Source: an uncultured Gammaproteobacteria bacterium | Lineage (GTDB): Bacteria > Pseudomonadota > Gammaproteobacteria > Pseudomonadales > Pseudohongiellaceae | Assembly: GCA_913060695.1 (NCBI GenBank) | Contig: CAJXUA010000013.1 | Span: 1 to 64,000, forward strand | Length of the DNA: 64,000 nucleotides | Direction of reading: 5' to 3' | Shown: positions 18,766 to 28,688 of the stretch, one piece after another | How positions within the stretch are numbered: the stretch's first letter is position 1 | Layout: each line of letters opens with the position of its first letter | Translations under genes and position numbers: made by a program | Notes under the pieces: generated by a model | Database searches by the model: none | Told to the model about the DNA's origin: nothing | What the model saw: the letters and a program-made list of their open reading frames with translations, nothing else

Positions 18766-19083
18766 ATGAAAAGGATTTTCTGCGGTGTCGCTTTACTCTT
18801 GTCACTACTCCCCAACGTCTTGCTGGCCGCACAAACGGTAGAGGACGAACTGCTCGCTGAGATGGTTGCAGCGAAGTCTCAGGTCGATATCAATAGCGCG
18901 GATGCCGATACTCTGGCGCTAGCTCTGGATGGCGTGGGCTTGTCTAAAGCTCGCGAGATCGTGGCGCATCGTGAACGCTTTGGCGAATTCAAGACTGTAG
19001 AAGAGTTAGAAGAAGTGCGCGGTATCGGTCCGGCCACGATAGCGGCCAACCGCGACAAGATTCTAATCGTCAGAAAAGAATAA
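18766..19083 (+). CDS. ComEA-like helix-hairpin-helix protein, exported
   Basis: A cleavable signal peptide (MKRIFCGVALLLSLLPNVLLAA) precedes one HhH DNA-binding domain with the INSADADTLALALDGVGLSKAREIVAHR and VRGIGPATI hairpins. ComEA proteins bind incoming DNA in the periplasm during transformation; a short form lies beside wbpM in Pseudomonas as well. The ATG at 18766 with AAAGGAAA upstream is the best start, since a longer upstream frame would place the signal peptide internally. Whether this species is competent cannot be told from the window. Confidence 0.88.
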   Translation: MKRIFCGVALLLSLLPNVLLAAQTVEDELLAEMVAAKSQVDINSADADTLALALDGVGLSKAREIVAHRERFGEFKTVEELEEVRGIGPATIAANRDKILIVRKE

Positions 19084-19102
19084 AGGGCGATGCTTGATGT
19101 AG

Positions 19103-19132
19103 AATAGGGCGCCTAAGTGCGCCCTATTTTTT
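19103..19132 (+). terminator. Rho-independent terminator after comEA-like gene
   Basis: Perfect 10-bp stem AATAGGGCGC/GCGCCCTATT with loop CTAAGT and following T residues. It separates the lapA-pyrF-comEA unit from wbpL. Confidence 0.9.
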
Positions 19133-19156
19133 GTATCGATGCGCACAGGGCTGATT

Positions 19157-20173
19157 ATGATCGACGCGTTCCTCATTGTTCCTCTGTACCTATTTTGCGT
19201 TCTTGCAACTTACGGCGCTATCGAGCTTGCGCAGCGCACGGCGATGCTGGCATTGCCTACCCAGCGTAGCTCCCACACAGAGGCTACCCCTGTGGGGGGT
19301 GGCATTGCGATAGTGCTTGCCTATGGGCTCGGGCTCATCGTGCTTGCTTGGCAATCTAGGCTTGCAACGCTAGAGTTACTGGCGCTGTGTGCGAGCCTGC
19401 CTGTCGCCGTGGCCGGCTTCATCGACGATCGCCGAGACCTTCATCATCGCCTGCGTTTGGCCATTCAGGCCGGTGGGGTCTTTGTCGCATTGCTATGCCT
19501 CGGGTCAGTGCCCGCCCTGACTATGGGGCCTATACTTCTGGGCAGCACTCTTCTCACCTTCATACTGACTCCTCTATGCATGATCTGGCTGACGAACCTC
19601 TATAATTTTATGGACGGTATCGACGGCCTTGCCGGTACCCAGACAGCATTCGTAAGTCTAGCGGCAGGCCTTATTTTGGCGCGCGCTGGCGACACGGCCT
19701 TAGCCTTGCTCTGTCTTTTTCTATTTGCAGGTAGCGTGGGTTTCACTGTATGGAATTGGCCGCGCGCCCGAATATTCATGGGCGATGTCGGAAGTGGCTT
19801 CGCGGGCATGAGCCTCGGCCTCATTGCCTTGCTCAGTCATTATCATGGTTCTATGAGCCTTTGGAGCTGGTTCATTTTACTCGCCGTGTTCGTGGTAGAC
19901 GCGACGGTAACGCTCTCGCGTCGGGTCTTACGCGGACAACCATGGGCCTATGCCCATCGAGAACATGCCTATCAACATATGGCCAAAAACGGCAACAGTC
20001 ATAAAACTGTCGTACTTGCTGTGTTATTAATTAATTCTGTCTTCCTACTGCCTTTGGCGATTTTCGCAGGAAAACACCCCGAATATGGGGTATATTTCAC
20101 CATCCTTGGCGTTATACCCTTGTTGGTATTGGCAATTTATTGCAACGCAGGAAAGGAATCGAGGGGGGCATAG
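19157..20173 (+). CDS. wbpL: Undecaprenyl-phosphate sugar-1-phosphate transferase (WbpL/WecA type)
   Basis: Polytopic MraY/WecA-family enzyme that loads the first sugar of an O-antigen-type glycan onto undecaprenyl phosphate. About ten transmembrane segments are visible, with the cytoplasmic motifs GFIDDRRDLHHRLRL, YNFMDGIDGLAG and ARIFMGDVGSG, and a histidine-rich loop HREHAYQH. The ATG at 19157 with AGGG 6 nt upstream is preferred over the ATG at 19139, which has no site. The sugar acceptor specificity (GlcNAc, QuiNAc or FucNAc) is not determinable, though the adjacent WbpM favours a 6-deoxy amino sugar. Confidence 0.88.
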   Translation: MIDAFLIVPLYLFCVLATYGAIELAQRTAMLALPTQRSSHTEATPVGGGIAIVLAYGLGLIVLAWQSRLATLELLALCASLPVAVAGFIDDRRDLHHRLRLAIQAGGVFVALLCLGSVPALTMGPILLGSTLLTFILTPLCMIWLTNLYNFMDGIDGLAGTQTAFVSLAAGLILARAGDTALALLCLFLFAGSVGFTVWNWPRARIFMGDVGSGFAGMSLGLIALLSHYHGSMSLWSWFILLAVFVVDATVTLSRRVLRGQPWAYAHREHAYQHMAKNGNSHKTVVLAVLLINSVFLLPLAIFAGKHPEYGVYFTILGVIPLLVLAIYCNAGKESRGA

Positions 20174-20231
20174 CCCGTTCCGCAACAATGTGCATAGCTT
20201 GGCATTGTGTCCCCACTATCGAGGTTGTGCT

Positions 20232-22202
20232 ATGAATTTGTATACGGTTCCGCTTTCGCGAACTGTGAAGCAGCTGCTCATGATGCTTGCAGACAGCATC
20301 ATGCTCGGGCTTGCCTTGTGGCTCTCCTTTGCCTTGTTAGGCTCAGAATTTTTCAGCGTTAATGACGGCGTACTCGTCTATTACGTGGTAGCGAACATCG
20401 CCAGCGTGTTGGTCTTCTTTCGCATCGGTCTCTATCGCGCAATTTTGCTCTATATGGGCTTGCAGTCCGGCTTCATTGTGCTGCAGGGCGTCACCATCTC
20501 CACAGGGCTGCTAGCCCTTACCACCTATTTCATAGTGCCGGCGGCGAGTTACGATAACGCGGTGTTTCCTATTTTTTGGATGATTGCGCTGCTGTTCATT
20601 GGCGGCAGCCGCTTCGTCGCAAAAGTCGCTTTGCTTAACCTCATTCAGAACTTTAGGCCCAAAGAGCCAGTGATAATCTATGGGGCTGGTAGCTCTGGCA
20701 TGCAGTTAGTGGCCGCGCTGCAAAACGGCGATCAGTACCTGCCCGTGGCCTTCGTGGATGATAGTCGCAGCCTAATCGGTAGCACCGTGCATGGCATTCG
20801 CGTCTACAGCCCGGGTGCACTGTTCGACCTCGTCGAAAATTTTTCGGTTAGACAAATCCTTCTAGCAATTCCCTCCGCCACTCATGGGGAGCGTAAAGAG
20901 ATTTTGAATCGCTTGGAGCATCTTCCAGTCCATGTGAAGACTGTGCCGGACTTGTTCGATATGGTGTCTGGCAAAGTGGGTGTGGATGAAGTGCGCGATA
21001 TCGATATCGAAGATCTACTAGGCCGCGACATTGTGCCCCCCAATCCGAAATTGCTTGGCGCCTGCATCACGGGTTGCTCGGTCATGGTCACCGGCGCTGC
21101 CGGCTCTATTGGCTCGGAACTATGCCGGCAGATTCTGCTTCTGAAACCCTCGCGACTCATCCTCCTCGATAGCTTCGAATATGGTCTCTACACCGTTGAG
21201 AACGAATTGCTCGAGAGCAAGGCGGCGATGGAGGGCGGCGAGCCGATCGAATTAGTCGCCTTGCTGGGCAATGTGTGTAACCCCCAGCTGATGGAACACA
21301 CCATGAAGCGCTTTGGGGTGCAGACCGTGTACCACGTGGCGGCCTATAAACAAGTGCCCATGGTTGAGAGCAATATTATCGAGGGCGTTCAAAATAATAT
21401 CTTTGGCACCTTGATCTCGGCACAGGCAGCAGAGAAGTCTGGCGTTACTCATTTTGTCCTGATCTCGACAGACAAGGCGGTACGCCCTACTAACTTCATG
21501 GGGGCCACCAAGCGTTTCGCGGAGCAGCTCCTACAGGCCATGGCCTATAACAAGAGTTCGACGCAGTTCAGCATGGTCCGTTTCGGCAACGTGTTGGGCT
21601 CCTCTGGCTCTGTAGTACCTCTATTTAGGCGGCAGATTAGCCTTGGTGGGCCCGTGACAGTGACCCACCCCGAGGTGACGCGTTACTTCATGACGGTTCA
21701 GGAGGCGGCCCAGTTGGTGATCCAGGCAGGCTCTATGGCCACTGGCGGGGATGTGTTCGTGCTGGATATGCATGACCCGATTCGCATTGTCGATCTCGCC
21801 AAGAAGATGGTCCACCTAATGGGCTACGACGTGAAAGACGAGAATTCCTATAAGGGAGACATCGCCATCGAGTACACAGGCCTGCGCCCAGGCGAGAAAT
21901 TGTTCGAGGAACTGCTCATTGGCGAGTCAGTGACCGGTACCGAACATCCCAAGATCATGCGTGCCGAAGAAGACGCCTTGTCTTGGGCCGAGCTAGAAGT
22001 GCTGTTAGGTCGCTTGCAAGTAGCTTGTAAACGCTTAGACCTACACCAGATCCGCGAGGCCTTAATGAGTGCTGTGGATGGCTTTGAACCGAAGGAGTTG
22101 GCAACAGACCCACTTTGGGATCTGCCGATCGCCGAGGTTAGCGCTGAGGAGGAGAGGGTAGAAAAAGTGGCCGACACGAAGGTGACCACTCTCTATAAAT
22201 AA
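20232..22202 (+). CDS. wbpM: UDP-GlcNAc C4,C6-dehydratase, WbpM type
   Basis: Membrane-anchored nucleotide-sugar dehydratase that starts synthesis of UDP-QuiNAc/FucNAc-type sugars. Four N-terminal transmembrane helices (about residues 10-125) precede a first Rossmann region (VIIYGAGSSG) and the SDR catalytic domain with VTGAAGSIGSE at about residues 286-296. The catalytic set STDKAVRPTNFMGATKR has methionine where most SDRs have tyrosine, as in WbpM. 656 aa is the usual size. GAGG precedes the ATG at 20232; a longer upstream frame would overlap wbpL. In Pseudomonas many glycosyltransferase genes precede it; here it directly follows wbpL. Confidence 0.92.
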   Translation: MNLYTVPLSRTVKQLLMMLADSIMLGLALWLSFALLGSEFFSVNDGVLVYYVVANIASVLVFFRIGLYRAILLYMGLQSGFIVLQGVTISTGLLALTTYFIVPAASYDNAVFPIFWMIALLFIGGSRFVAKVALLNLIQNFRPKEPVIIYGAGSSGMQLVAALQNGDQYLPVAFVDDSRSLIGSTVHGIRVYSPGALFDLVENFSVRQILLAIPSATHGERKEILNRLEHLPVHVKTVPDLFDMVSGKVGVDEVRDIDIEDLLGRDIVPPNPKLLGACITGCSVMVTGAAGSIGSELCRQILLLKPSRLILLDSFEYGLYTVENELLESKAAMEGGEPIELVALLGNVCNPQLMEHTMKRFGVQTVYHVAAYKQVPMVESNIIEGVQNNIFGTLISAQAAEKSGVTHFVLISTDKAVRPTNFMGATKRFAEQLLQAMAYNKSSTQFSMVRFGNVLGSSGSVVPLFRRQISLGGPVTVTHPEVTRYFMTVQEAAQLVIQAGSMATGGDVFVLDMHDPIRIVDLAKKMVHLMGYDVKDENSYKGDIAIEYTGLRPGEKLFEELLIGESVTGTEHPKIMRAEEDALSWAELEVLLGRLQVACKRLDLHQIREALMSAVDGFEPKELATDPLWDLPIAEVSAEEERVEKVADTKVTTLYK

Positions 22203-22209
22203 GGATTAT

Positions 22210-22244
22210 ATTATTGCGATGCCAGAGACTGGCATCGCAATAAT
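22210..22244. terminator. Bidirectional terminator between wbpM and the cyclophilin gene
   Basis: Perfect 16-bp stem (22210-22225 with 22229-22244) with loop AGA, placed between two convergent genes. The AT-rich outer part of each arm supplies short A/T stretches on either side, so it can serve both strands. Confidence 0.75.
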
Positions 22245-22252
22245 TACAGCAA

Positions 22253-22816
22253 TTACTCGCGTGTCATAGAAGTAATGATAACAGGCTCTTTAGGCACGTC
22301 TTGATACATGCCAGTGCTACCGGTTTCAACTTCCGCAATCATATCCACCACGTCCATGCCCTCGATTACTTCACCGAATGCCGCATAGCCGAAGCCGCGC
22401 GCTGACTCATCGGTGTGGTTCAGGAAATCATTGTTAACTAGGTTGATGAAGAACTGGCTAGTCGCGCTGTCCACTACCTGTGTGCGCGCCATGGCCAGTG
22501 TGCCGCGGTCATTCTTCAACTCGGCAGTAGCCTCGTTCTTGATTGCATCGGCTGTAGTCTTTTGCACCATATCAGGTGAGAAACCGCCGCCCTGAGCCAT
22601 AAAGCCGGGGATAACGCGGTGAAAAATCAAACCATCGTAATAGTTTGAATCGACATAGCTTAGGAAATTGGCGACCGTGATCGGGGCCTTGTCTGCCCAC
22701 AATTGGATCTTTACGGTACCTTTATTGGTTTCCATTACGACGATAGGGTTCGCGGACTCGGCCGCGGAAACAAGGCCGCTCAAACTAAAAGCTAGGGCTA
22801 ATAACAATGTGCGCAT
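22253..22816 (-). CDS. ppiA: Periplasmic peptidyl-prolyl cis-trans isomerase (cyclophilin)
   Basis: Cyclophilin-type foldase. The family signatures FHRVIPGFMAQGG and SQFFINLV are present, with an intact catalytic arginine. The first 21 residues (MRTLLLALAFSLSGLVSA) form a signal peptide, so the enzyme acts in the periplasm. The ATG at 22816 is chosen because AAGGAG lies about 9 nt upstream and the signal peptide then begins at residue 1. At 187 aa it matches PpiA. It is convergent with wbpM and shares the perfect hairpin between them. Confidence 0.92.
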   Translation of the reverse strand: MRTLLLALAFSLSGLVSAAESANPIVVMETNKGTVKIQLWADKAPITVANFLSYVDSNYYDGLIFHRVIPGFMAQGGGFSPDMVQKTTADAIKNEATAELKNDRGTLAMARTQVVDSATSQFFINLVNNDFLNHTDESARGFGYAAFGEVIEGMDVVDMIAEVETGSTGMYQDVPKEPVIITSMTRE

Positions 22817-23003
22817 GAGGTTCAATCTCCTTTGGAGCTTGGTGAATGTTGGCGTCACTATACCCGATTGTGCTCGCGGGGATAAGTATTCCGATAGAGG
22901 CCGCTAGGCGCTCCATTTTAGAGAACAACACGAGTGTATTGGAGCGCAACTGAATGCGAGATTAACGAGGGGGGAGGGGCATAAAGCTTGCGAGACTTGA
23001 ATT

Positions 23004-23078
23004 TGGCTGCCCAACCTGGGCTCGAACCAGGAACCAAGTGATTAACAGTCACCTACTCTACCATTGAGCTATTGGGCA
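23004..23078 (-). tRNA. tRNA-Asn (GTT)
   Basis: Read on the minus strand, a 7-bp acceptor stem TGCCCAA/TTGGGCA is followed by G and an encoded CCA. The D-arm, an anticodon arm with loop around GTT, and a TTCGAGCC T-arm are all present. 75 nt including CCA. Confidence 0.95.
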
Positions 23079-23183
23079 GTTACTTGAAGACGTGTGGATG
23101 TCTTCAAAGCGTGCGTATACTAATCACTATCACCGGAGTGGTCAACCCTTATATCGACGTGAGTAAGGCACTTTTGTTTGCGT

Positions 23184-23189
23184 TATAAT
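23184..23189 (+). promoter_or_regulatory. -10 box upstream of uvrB
   Basis: A perfect TATAAT lies 55 nt before the uvrB ATG. The -35 region is poorly matched. No clear LexA box (CTG-N10-CAG) was found next to it. Confidence 0.45.
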
Positions 23190-23243
23190 CTCGCTCTTTA
23201 GTTGCAGCACTAATGCGATCACTTCAGCAATCCGGAATGAGCA

Positions 23244-25268
23244 ATGGATATACCCTTTAAGATTCACTCTCGCTTTAAGCCCGCCGGCGATCAACCGCAA
23301 GCGATAGAGGAGCTAGTCGATGGCTTAGAGAGCGGTCTAGCCGCGCAAACTCTGCTGGGGGTGACTGGTTCAGGGAAGACATTCACGATTGCCAATGTCA
23401 TCGAGCGCACGCAGCGCCCAGCCTTGGTTATGGCGCCCAACAAGACTCTCGCGGCTCAGCTATATGGCGAATTCAAGGAGTTCTTCCCGGACAACGCCGT
23501 GGAGTATTTTGTTTCCTATTACGACTATTACCAGCCCGAGGCCTATGTGCCTTCCTCGGATCTGTTCATAGAGAAAGATTCGTCGATCAATGAGCACATC
23601 GAGCAGATGCGACTCTCCGCGACCAAGGCCTTGCTAGAGCGCTCGGACGTGATTGTGGTCGCGACGGTGTCGGCGATCTACGGCCTTGGCGATCCTAAGT
23701 CCTATCTGCAGATGGTGCTGCATTTGGATCGTGGCGATAAGATCGATCAGCGCAGCATCCTGCGCCGCCTAGCAGAGCTGCAGTACACCCGTAACGACAT
23801 GGAGCTACAGCGCGCCACCTACCGGGTGCGCGGTGACGTGATCGACGTCTATCCCGCCGAGTCCGAGAAGCACGCTATCCGCATCGAGTTGTTCGACGAT
23901 GAGATCGAGTCGCTTTCCTACTTCGATCCGTTGACGGGTGCGCTCATCAAGAAGGTGCCGCGACTTACTGTATTCCCTAAGTCTCATTATGTAACGCCGC
24001 GCCAGACCATGATCGATGCGATGGACTTCATCAAGCAGGAACTCAACGAACGTCTCGAGCAATTGGAAGGCAATCACCAACTCGTGGAGGCGCAGCGTCT
24101 TGCTCAGCGCACCAAGTTCGATCTAGAGATGATTGCAGAGCTGGGCTATTGCACGGGCATCGAGAATTACTCACGCTACCTCTCCGGGCGTGGGGCAGGG
24201 CAGCCGCCGCCCACTCTGTACGATTATCTGCCGGTCAATGCTCTCGTGATTGCCGATGAGTCCCATGTCTCCATCCCTCAACTAGGGGCGATGTATAAGG
24301 GCGATAGGTCCCGCAAAGAGACACTGGTGCAGTATGGCTTCCGTTTACCTTCGGCGCTCGATAACAGACCCCTGCGCTTTGAGGAGTGGGAGGACTTAAC
24401 GCCGCAGATCATCTATGTCTCCGCAACGCCCGGACCCTATGAGGCGGAACATGCGGGGCAATTGGTAAAGCAGCTAGTACGCCCTACGGGCCTCGTGGAC
24501 CCAGTGTTAGAGGTAAGGCCGGCGACTACGCAGGTGGACGACCTACTCTCCGAGATACGGCAGGTGGCAGCGCGAGAGGAGCGGGTGTTGGTCACGGTGC
24601 TAACCAAGCGCATGGCCGAGGACCTGACCGACTATTTCGCCGAACACGATGTGCGTGTGCGCTATCTGCACTCTGACATCGATACCGTAGAGCGTTCGGA
24701 GATTATTCGCGACCTACGCCTAGGCAATTTCGATGTCTTGGTCGGCATCAACTTGCTGCGGGAGGGTTTGGATATTCCGGAGGTGTCGCTGGTAGCCATT
24801 CTCGATGCCGATAAAGAAGGCTTCCTGCGTTCTGAGCGTTCCCTGATTCAGACGATCGGTCGTGCGGCGCGAAATCTGCGCGGCAGAGCGATTCTGTATG
24901 CCGATCGCATGACCGGCTCTATGGAGCGAGCGATTGCCGAGTCAGAGAAACGCCGACAGATTCAACTCGAATATAATATTACTCATAATATTACCCCGGT
25001 CGGCGTGAGCAAACGTGTAAGCGATGTGATGGAAGGTGCCTACGCTGCCGAGAGCCAGGCCCGAAGTAATAAGCGAGGTAAAGGCGGCGTCGATAAGAAA
25101 GGGGCTGGCCAGTTATCGCCTGCGCATATGGATCCGAAGTCCTTGGCGAAGGAAATATCTACCCTTGAGGCGCGCATGTATGACTTGGCGAGAAACCTAG
25201 ACTTCGAGGAAGCTGCGGCGACGCGAGATCGAATTAGCGCGCTGAAATTAGCATTACTCCAAGCGTGA
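23244..25268 (+). CDS. uvrB: Excinuclease ABC subunit B
   Basis: Damage-verification helicase of nucleotide excision repair. The Walker A motif [10 protein letters not shown] is near residue 40, the beta-hairpin [12 protein letters not shown] near residue 90, and helicase motifs including [29 protein letters not shown] and QTIGRAARN follow. The UVR domain that contacts UvrC lies at the very end (about residues 635-670). 674 aa is the full family length. In Pseudomonas uvrB is likewise close to wbpM. Confidence 0.98.
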   Translation: MDIPFKIHSRFKPAGDQPQAIEELVDGLESGLAAQTLLGVTGSGKTFTIANVIERTQRPALVMAPNKTLAAQLYGEFKEFFPDNAVEYFVSYYDYYQPEAYVPSSDLFIEKDSSINEHIEQMRLSATKALLERSDVIVVATVSAIYGLGDPKSYLQMVLHLDRGDKIDQRSILRRLAELQYTRNDMELQRATYRVRGDVIDVYPAESEKHAIRIELFDDEIESLSYFDPLTGALIKKVPRLTVFPKSHYVTPRQTMIDAMDFIKQELNERLEQLEGNHQLVEAQRLAQRTKFDLEMIAELGYCTGIENYSRYLSGRGAGQPPPTLYDYLPVNALVIADESHVSIPQLGAMYKGDRSRKETLVQYGFRLPSALDNRPLRFEEWEDLTPQIIYVSATPGPYEAEHAGQLVKQLVRPTGLVDPVLEVRPATTQVDDLLSEIRQVAAREERVLVTVLTKRMAEDLTDYFAEHDVRVRYLHSDIDTVERSEIIRDLRLGNFDVLVGINLLREGLDIPEVSLVAILDADKEGFLRSERSLIQTIGRAARNLRGRAILYADRMTGSMERAIAESEKRRQIQLEYNITHNITPVGVSKRVSDVMEGAYAAESQARSNKRGKGGVDKKGAGQLSPAHMDPKSLAKEISTLEARMYDLARNLDFEEAAATRDRISALKLALLQA

Positions 25269-25343
25269 AATAGGCAGGGTCAGACCATTATTGACTTAAG
25301 TAGTGATGTTCCTCACAGATGGTAAACCATGGAATAGTCATCT

Positions 25344-25741
25344 CTAGTGCTCCGTAGCACGAGGTGCACTGCGGCGTACTTCGCTGTCGGACACGCCGTG
25401 AACCCATCCATGGGGGCTTAGTCGCCGCCATCCGGGCGGCTCATAGTCCGTCATCAAAGCACCCCACATTGCCCCTCTGATTTATCGTGACGATACCGAT
25501 CAGCGCTCGATTGCTAATTTGTTTGCCGGTAGATTTAACCATTTAGCTCATCACTATCAATATAATGGTTTAACTCGCTTATATATCGAACGCTTCTACA
25601 ATGTCAGAGGGGGGGTGTGGGGTGTTTCGATTGCGGACTATGAGCCGCCCGGACGGCGGCGACTAAGCCTACATGGACGTACTCGCGGCGTGTCCGAAAG
25701 CGAAGTACGCCGCAGCCCACCTCGTGCTACGGAGAACTAAA
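25344..25741. repeat. 398-bp composite inverted repeat (MITE-like, no transposase)
   Basis: The left arm (25344-25480) and right arm (25604-25741) are inverted copies of each other over about 137 nt, with roughly 80-85% identity judged by eye. Outside them 25321-25330 and 25764-25773 also pair. The centre (25481-25603) is AT-richer. Each arm holds the core found elsewhere in the window: GGACACGC, then CRTCCATG, GGCTTAG and a GCCGCC/GGGCGGC stem. It fills most of the 600-nt gap between uvrB and tRNA-Val. No terminal duplication or transposase is visible. Confidence 0.8.
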
Positions 25742-25816
25742 GAGCACAACGCCATCTCTCCATATGGTTTTCCTTAGCGATAAACCTTATTTTCTCGGGG
25801 CAACAGTGTGATTGTA

Positions 25817-25845
25817 TTGTAGTTTCCAATTCATGCCCCTATAAT
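25817..25845 (+). promoter_or_regulatory. Sigma-70 promoter of tRNA-Val
   Basis: TTGTAG (25817-25822) and TATAAT (25840-25845) are separated by exactly 17 bp and lie 26 nt before the tRNA. Confidence 0.75.
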
Positions 25846-25871
25846 CGCCGTTCTTTTGCGGAAGCACATTC

Positions 25872-25948
<77 letters not shown>

Positions 25949-26034
25949 GAATTTGCCTCCGACGCGCACTCGATTCAGGCCTTAAAACCCGGCACGAAAC
26001 GCGGAAAGCAAACCACGAATACCTAAAAATTTAA

Positions 26035-26055
26035 GTCGGAAGAGTCCATTCCGAC
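26035..26055 (+). terminator. Hairpin between tRNA-Val and thrS
   Basis: A 7-bp stem GTCGGAA/TTCCGAC with a 7-nt loop is followed by GTGTTTTGTT. It may terminate the tRNA transcript, or be part of a thrS leader; ThrS is known to repress its own mRNA in E. coli, but no clear tRNA-Thr mimic is visible here. Confidence 0.45.
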
Positions 26056-26083
26056 GTGTTTTGTTATTGCGATCAGGAAGGTT

Positions 26084-28006
26084 ATGCCAACAGTAGTTTT
26101 GCCAGATGGAAGTTCACGTGCTTTTGACGGGCCTGTCAGCGTTGCGGAAGTAGCAGCGTCGATCGGGGCTGGGCTTGCGCGTGCAGCACTGGCAGGGCGA
26201 GTCGACGGAGAGTTGGTAGATACCTCTTACGTCCTCGATAAAGACTGCGAGTTGGCCATTATCACTGAGCGCGATACAGACGGCTTAGAGGTGATACGTC
26301 ATTCCTGCGCGCACTTGATGGCACAGGCAGTGCAGCGCCTGTTCCCAGAAGCGCAAGTAACTGTTGGCCCGGTGGTAGAAGACGGTTTCTTCTATGACTT
26401 CGCCTACGAGCGTCCATTTACTCCCGAAGACCTCGAGAAGATTGAAGCGAAGATGCGCGAGATCGTCTCTGAGAATCTTCCGGTAGAGCGTTCCGTCATG
26501 TCCCGCGATGAAGCCATTGCGATGTTTGAAGGAATGGGCGAGAAGTACAAGGTCGAGATCATCAAGAGTATTCCTGGTGAAGAGGCTCTGTCCTTCTATC
26601 GTCAGGGCGAGTTTATCGACCTGTGTCGCGGCCCTCACGTGCCCGAGACTGGTAAGTTTAAGGCGTTTAAGTTGACCAGCGTTGCCGGTGCCTATTGGCG
26701 CGGCGATGCGAGCAACGAGATGCTACAGCGTGTACACGGCACGGCTTGGGGTGATAAAAAGGCGCTCGACCAGTACCTGCAGCGTTTAGAGGAAGCGGAA
26801 AAACGCGACCACCGCAAAATTGGCAAGAAGTTGTCATTATTCCATTTCCAGGAAGAAGCCCCTGGCATGGTGTTCTGGCACCCTAAGGGCTGGGCGATCT
26901 ATCAGGTCATTCAGAACTATATGCAGCGCGTTCAGCAAGAGAACGGCTATTTAGAGATTCGCACTCCACAGTTGGTGGACTATTCACTCTGGGAGCGCTC
27001 CGGCCATGCCGATAAGTTCGCAGAGCAGATGTTCAGCGTTGAGTCTGAGAATCGTCTTTACGCATTGAAGCCGATGAACTGTCCGTGCCACATACAAGTA
27101 TTTAATCAGGGCTTGAAGAGCTACCGCGACCTGCCATTGCGCCTTGCGGAGTTCGGTTCCTGCCATCGCTACGAGCCCTCGGGCAGTATGCATGGCCTGA
27201 TGCGCGTGCGCAGCTTTGTTCAAGACGACGGGCATATCTTCTGCCCCGAAGGCAGCATTCAAGATGAAGTTGCTATATTCATGGAGCTGCTGTTCGGCGT
27301 ATACAAAGATTTCGGTTTCGACGACATCATCCTGCGTCTGTCCACGCGACCAGAGAAGCGTGTCGGTAGCGACGAGCTTTGGGATAAGTCCGAGCTAGCG
27401 CTCAAGCAAGCGCTCAATAGTAGTGGCCTGCCTTGGGAGTTGTTGCCAGGCGAAGGCGCGTTCTACGGTCCTAAGATCGAGTTTTCTCTGAAGGACTGCA
27501 TGGGTCGTATCCAGCAATGTGGTACTATTCAGGTCGATTTTTCGATGCCCGATCGCTTAGGCGCACAATATGTTGCCGAAGACGGGTCTCGTCAGGTTCC
27601 TGTGATGTTGCATCGCGCAGTACTCGGTTCCTTCGAGCGCTTCATCGGCGTTTTGATCGAGCATTACGCTGGGGCATTGCCGGTCTGGTTGGCGCCTGAG
27701 CAAGCTGTGGTGATGAATATCACCGATAAACAGGCCGAATATTGCCAATCTGTGCAAAAAACCTTGTCAGATAAGGGGTTTAGAAGCACTGCGGACTTGA
27801 GAAACGAAAAGGTAGGCTTTAAAATCCGCGAGCACACGATTGCGAAGACGCCTTTTCTGTTAGTGGCAGGAGACCGCGAGGTCGAAACTGGCACAGTATC
27901 GGTACGTACACGCGCTGGGGAAGACCTCGGCAGCATGACAATCGAAGAGTTTACACAGCATCTAGCTGCCGAAGTCGCCCGTAAAGGTCGTACTGCCGCA
28001 AACTGA
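26084..28006 (+). CDS. thrS: Threonine--tRNA ligase
   Basis: Class II aminoacyl-tRNA synthetase for threonine. Domains in order: TGS (residues 1-60), second N-terminal editing domain with the [11 protein letters not shown] zinc/editing motif near residue 70, catalytic core with PMNCPCHI and [18 protein letters not shown], and anticodon-binding C-terminal domain with [11 protein letters not shown]. 640 aa is standard. GGAAGG precedes the ATG. It heads the conserved run thrS-infC-rpmI-rplT-pheST-ihfA. Confidence 0.98.
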   Translation: MPTVVLPDGSSRAFDGPVSVAEVAASIGAGLARAALAGRVDGELVDTSYVLDKDCELAIITERDTDGLEVIRHSCAHLMAQAVQRLFPEAQVTVGPVVEDGFFYDFAYERPFTPEDLEKIEAKMREIVSENLPVERSVMSRDEAIAMFEGMGEKYKVEIIKSIPGEEALSFYRQGEFIDLCRGPHVPETGKFKAFKLTSVAGAYWRGDASNEMLQRVHGTAWGDKKALDQYLQRLEEAEKRDHRKIGKKLSLFHFQEEAPGMVFWHPKGWAIYQVIQNYMQRVQQENGYLEIRTPQLVDYSLWERSGHADKFAEQMFSVESENRLYALKPMNCPCHIQVFNQGLKSYRDLPLRLAEFGSCHRYEPSGSMHGLMRVRSFVQDDGHIFCPEGSIQDEVAIFMELLFGVYKDFGFDDIILRLSTRPEKRVGSDELWDKSELALKQALNSSGLPWELLPGEGAFYGPKIEFSLKDCMGRIQQCGTIQVDFSMPDRLGAQYVAEDGSRQVPVMLHRAVLGSFERFIGVLIEHYAGALPVWLAPEQAVVMNITDKQAEYCQSVQKTLSDKGFRSTADLRNEKVGFKIREHTIAKTPFLLVAGDREVETGTVSVRTRAGEDLGSMTIEEFTQHLAAEVARKGRTAAN

Positions 28007-28071
28007 AGCACAATTTAATATAACTTGGGTGGCTGATCAAAGTCGCACCATTAATTGAGTCCGGAGAGAAT

Positions 28072-28614
28072 ATACAGTCGCCTATGAGGAGTAGTTCTAA
28101 GAAGCCCGTCATTAACGAGCACATAGATGCCAGTGAGGTCCGCCTGGTGTTAGCCAATGGAGATCAAGCCGGCGTCGTATCTATTGACGAAGCGAGAGCT
28201 GCTGCGAGTGAGGCCAAGCTGGACTTGGTGTTGATCGCACCGGAGGCAGAGCCACCGGTTTGCAAGATCATGGATTTCGGCAAACATATTTTTGACTTGA
28301 AAAAGCAAAAAGTTGCCAACAAGAAGAAGCAGCGTAAAACGACTGTTAAAGAGATTAAGTTTAGACCAGGGACGGAAGAGGGAGACTATCAGGTAAAACT
28401 ACGCAACCTGATGCGTTTCCTGAACGATGGGGACAAAGCCAAGGTGTCATTACGATTCCGCGGCCGCGAACTCGCCCATCAACATCTTGGGCTGGAGCTA
28501 GTACAGCGAATCGGGAAGGATCTCGAGGAGTACGGCACAGTGGAACAAGAACCCAAGATGGAAGGCCGACAGATCGTAATGGTGTTGTCGCCTGTGAAAA
28601 AGAAGAAGCCGTAG
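28072..28614 (+). CDS. infC: Translation initiation factor IF-3, probable AUA start
   Basis: IF-3 discriminates start codons and keeps the ribosomal subunits apart. The N-domain ([24 protein letters not shown]) and C-domain ([20 protein letters not shown]) are complete. The first ATG is at 28084, but GGAGAG (28063-28068) lies 15 nt from it. The same site is well placed for the in-frame ATA at 28072, which would give four more residues and fit the N-terminus of Pseudomonas IF-3. Most infC genes start with a rare codon (AUU in E. coli) that lets IF-3 repress its own synthesis. Family assignment is certain; the start is an inference. Confidence 0.95.
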   Translation: MQSPMRSSSKKPVINEHIDASEVRLVLANGDQAGVVSIDEARAAASEAKLDLVLIAPEAEPPVCKIMDFGKHIFDLKKQKVANKKKQRKTTVKEIKFRPGTEEGDYQVKLRNLMRFLNDGDKAKVSLRFRGRELAHQHLGLELVQRIGKDLEEYGTVEQEPKMEGRQIVMVLSPVKKKKP

Positions 28615-28621
28615 AGATTAG

Positions 28622-28688
28622 ATCCATTGTAATGCCGAAGCACCGCGTGCGGTGTGAACGTAGATTTAGGCAGCGCAATGGATTTTTT
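28622..28688 (+). promoter_or_regulatory. Terminator-like leader structure upstream of rpmI
   Basis: In the 166-nt infC-rpmI gap an outer stem ATCCATTG/CAATGGAT (28622-28629 with 28676-28683) encloses a small hairpin (CACCG/CGGTG, 28641-28654) and runs into six T (28683-28688). This looks like a branched intrinsic terminator or attenuator. L20 is known to regulate rpmI-rplT translation in E. coli through RNA structure in this interval, so an autoregulatory role is plausible. Confidence 0.55.

Noticed and set aside
25519-25740. A 73-codon frame inside the composite palindrome
   Set aside because: It runs straight through one arm of the inverted repeat and the peptide is just a translation of the repeat.
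25344-25741. Insertion sequence
   Set aside because: There is no transposase frame and the interior is too short; a non-autonomous repeat fits better.
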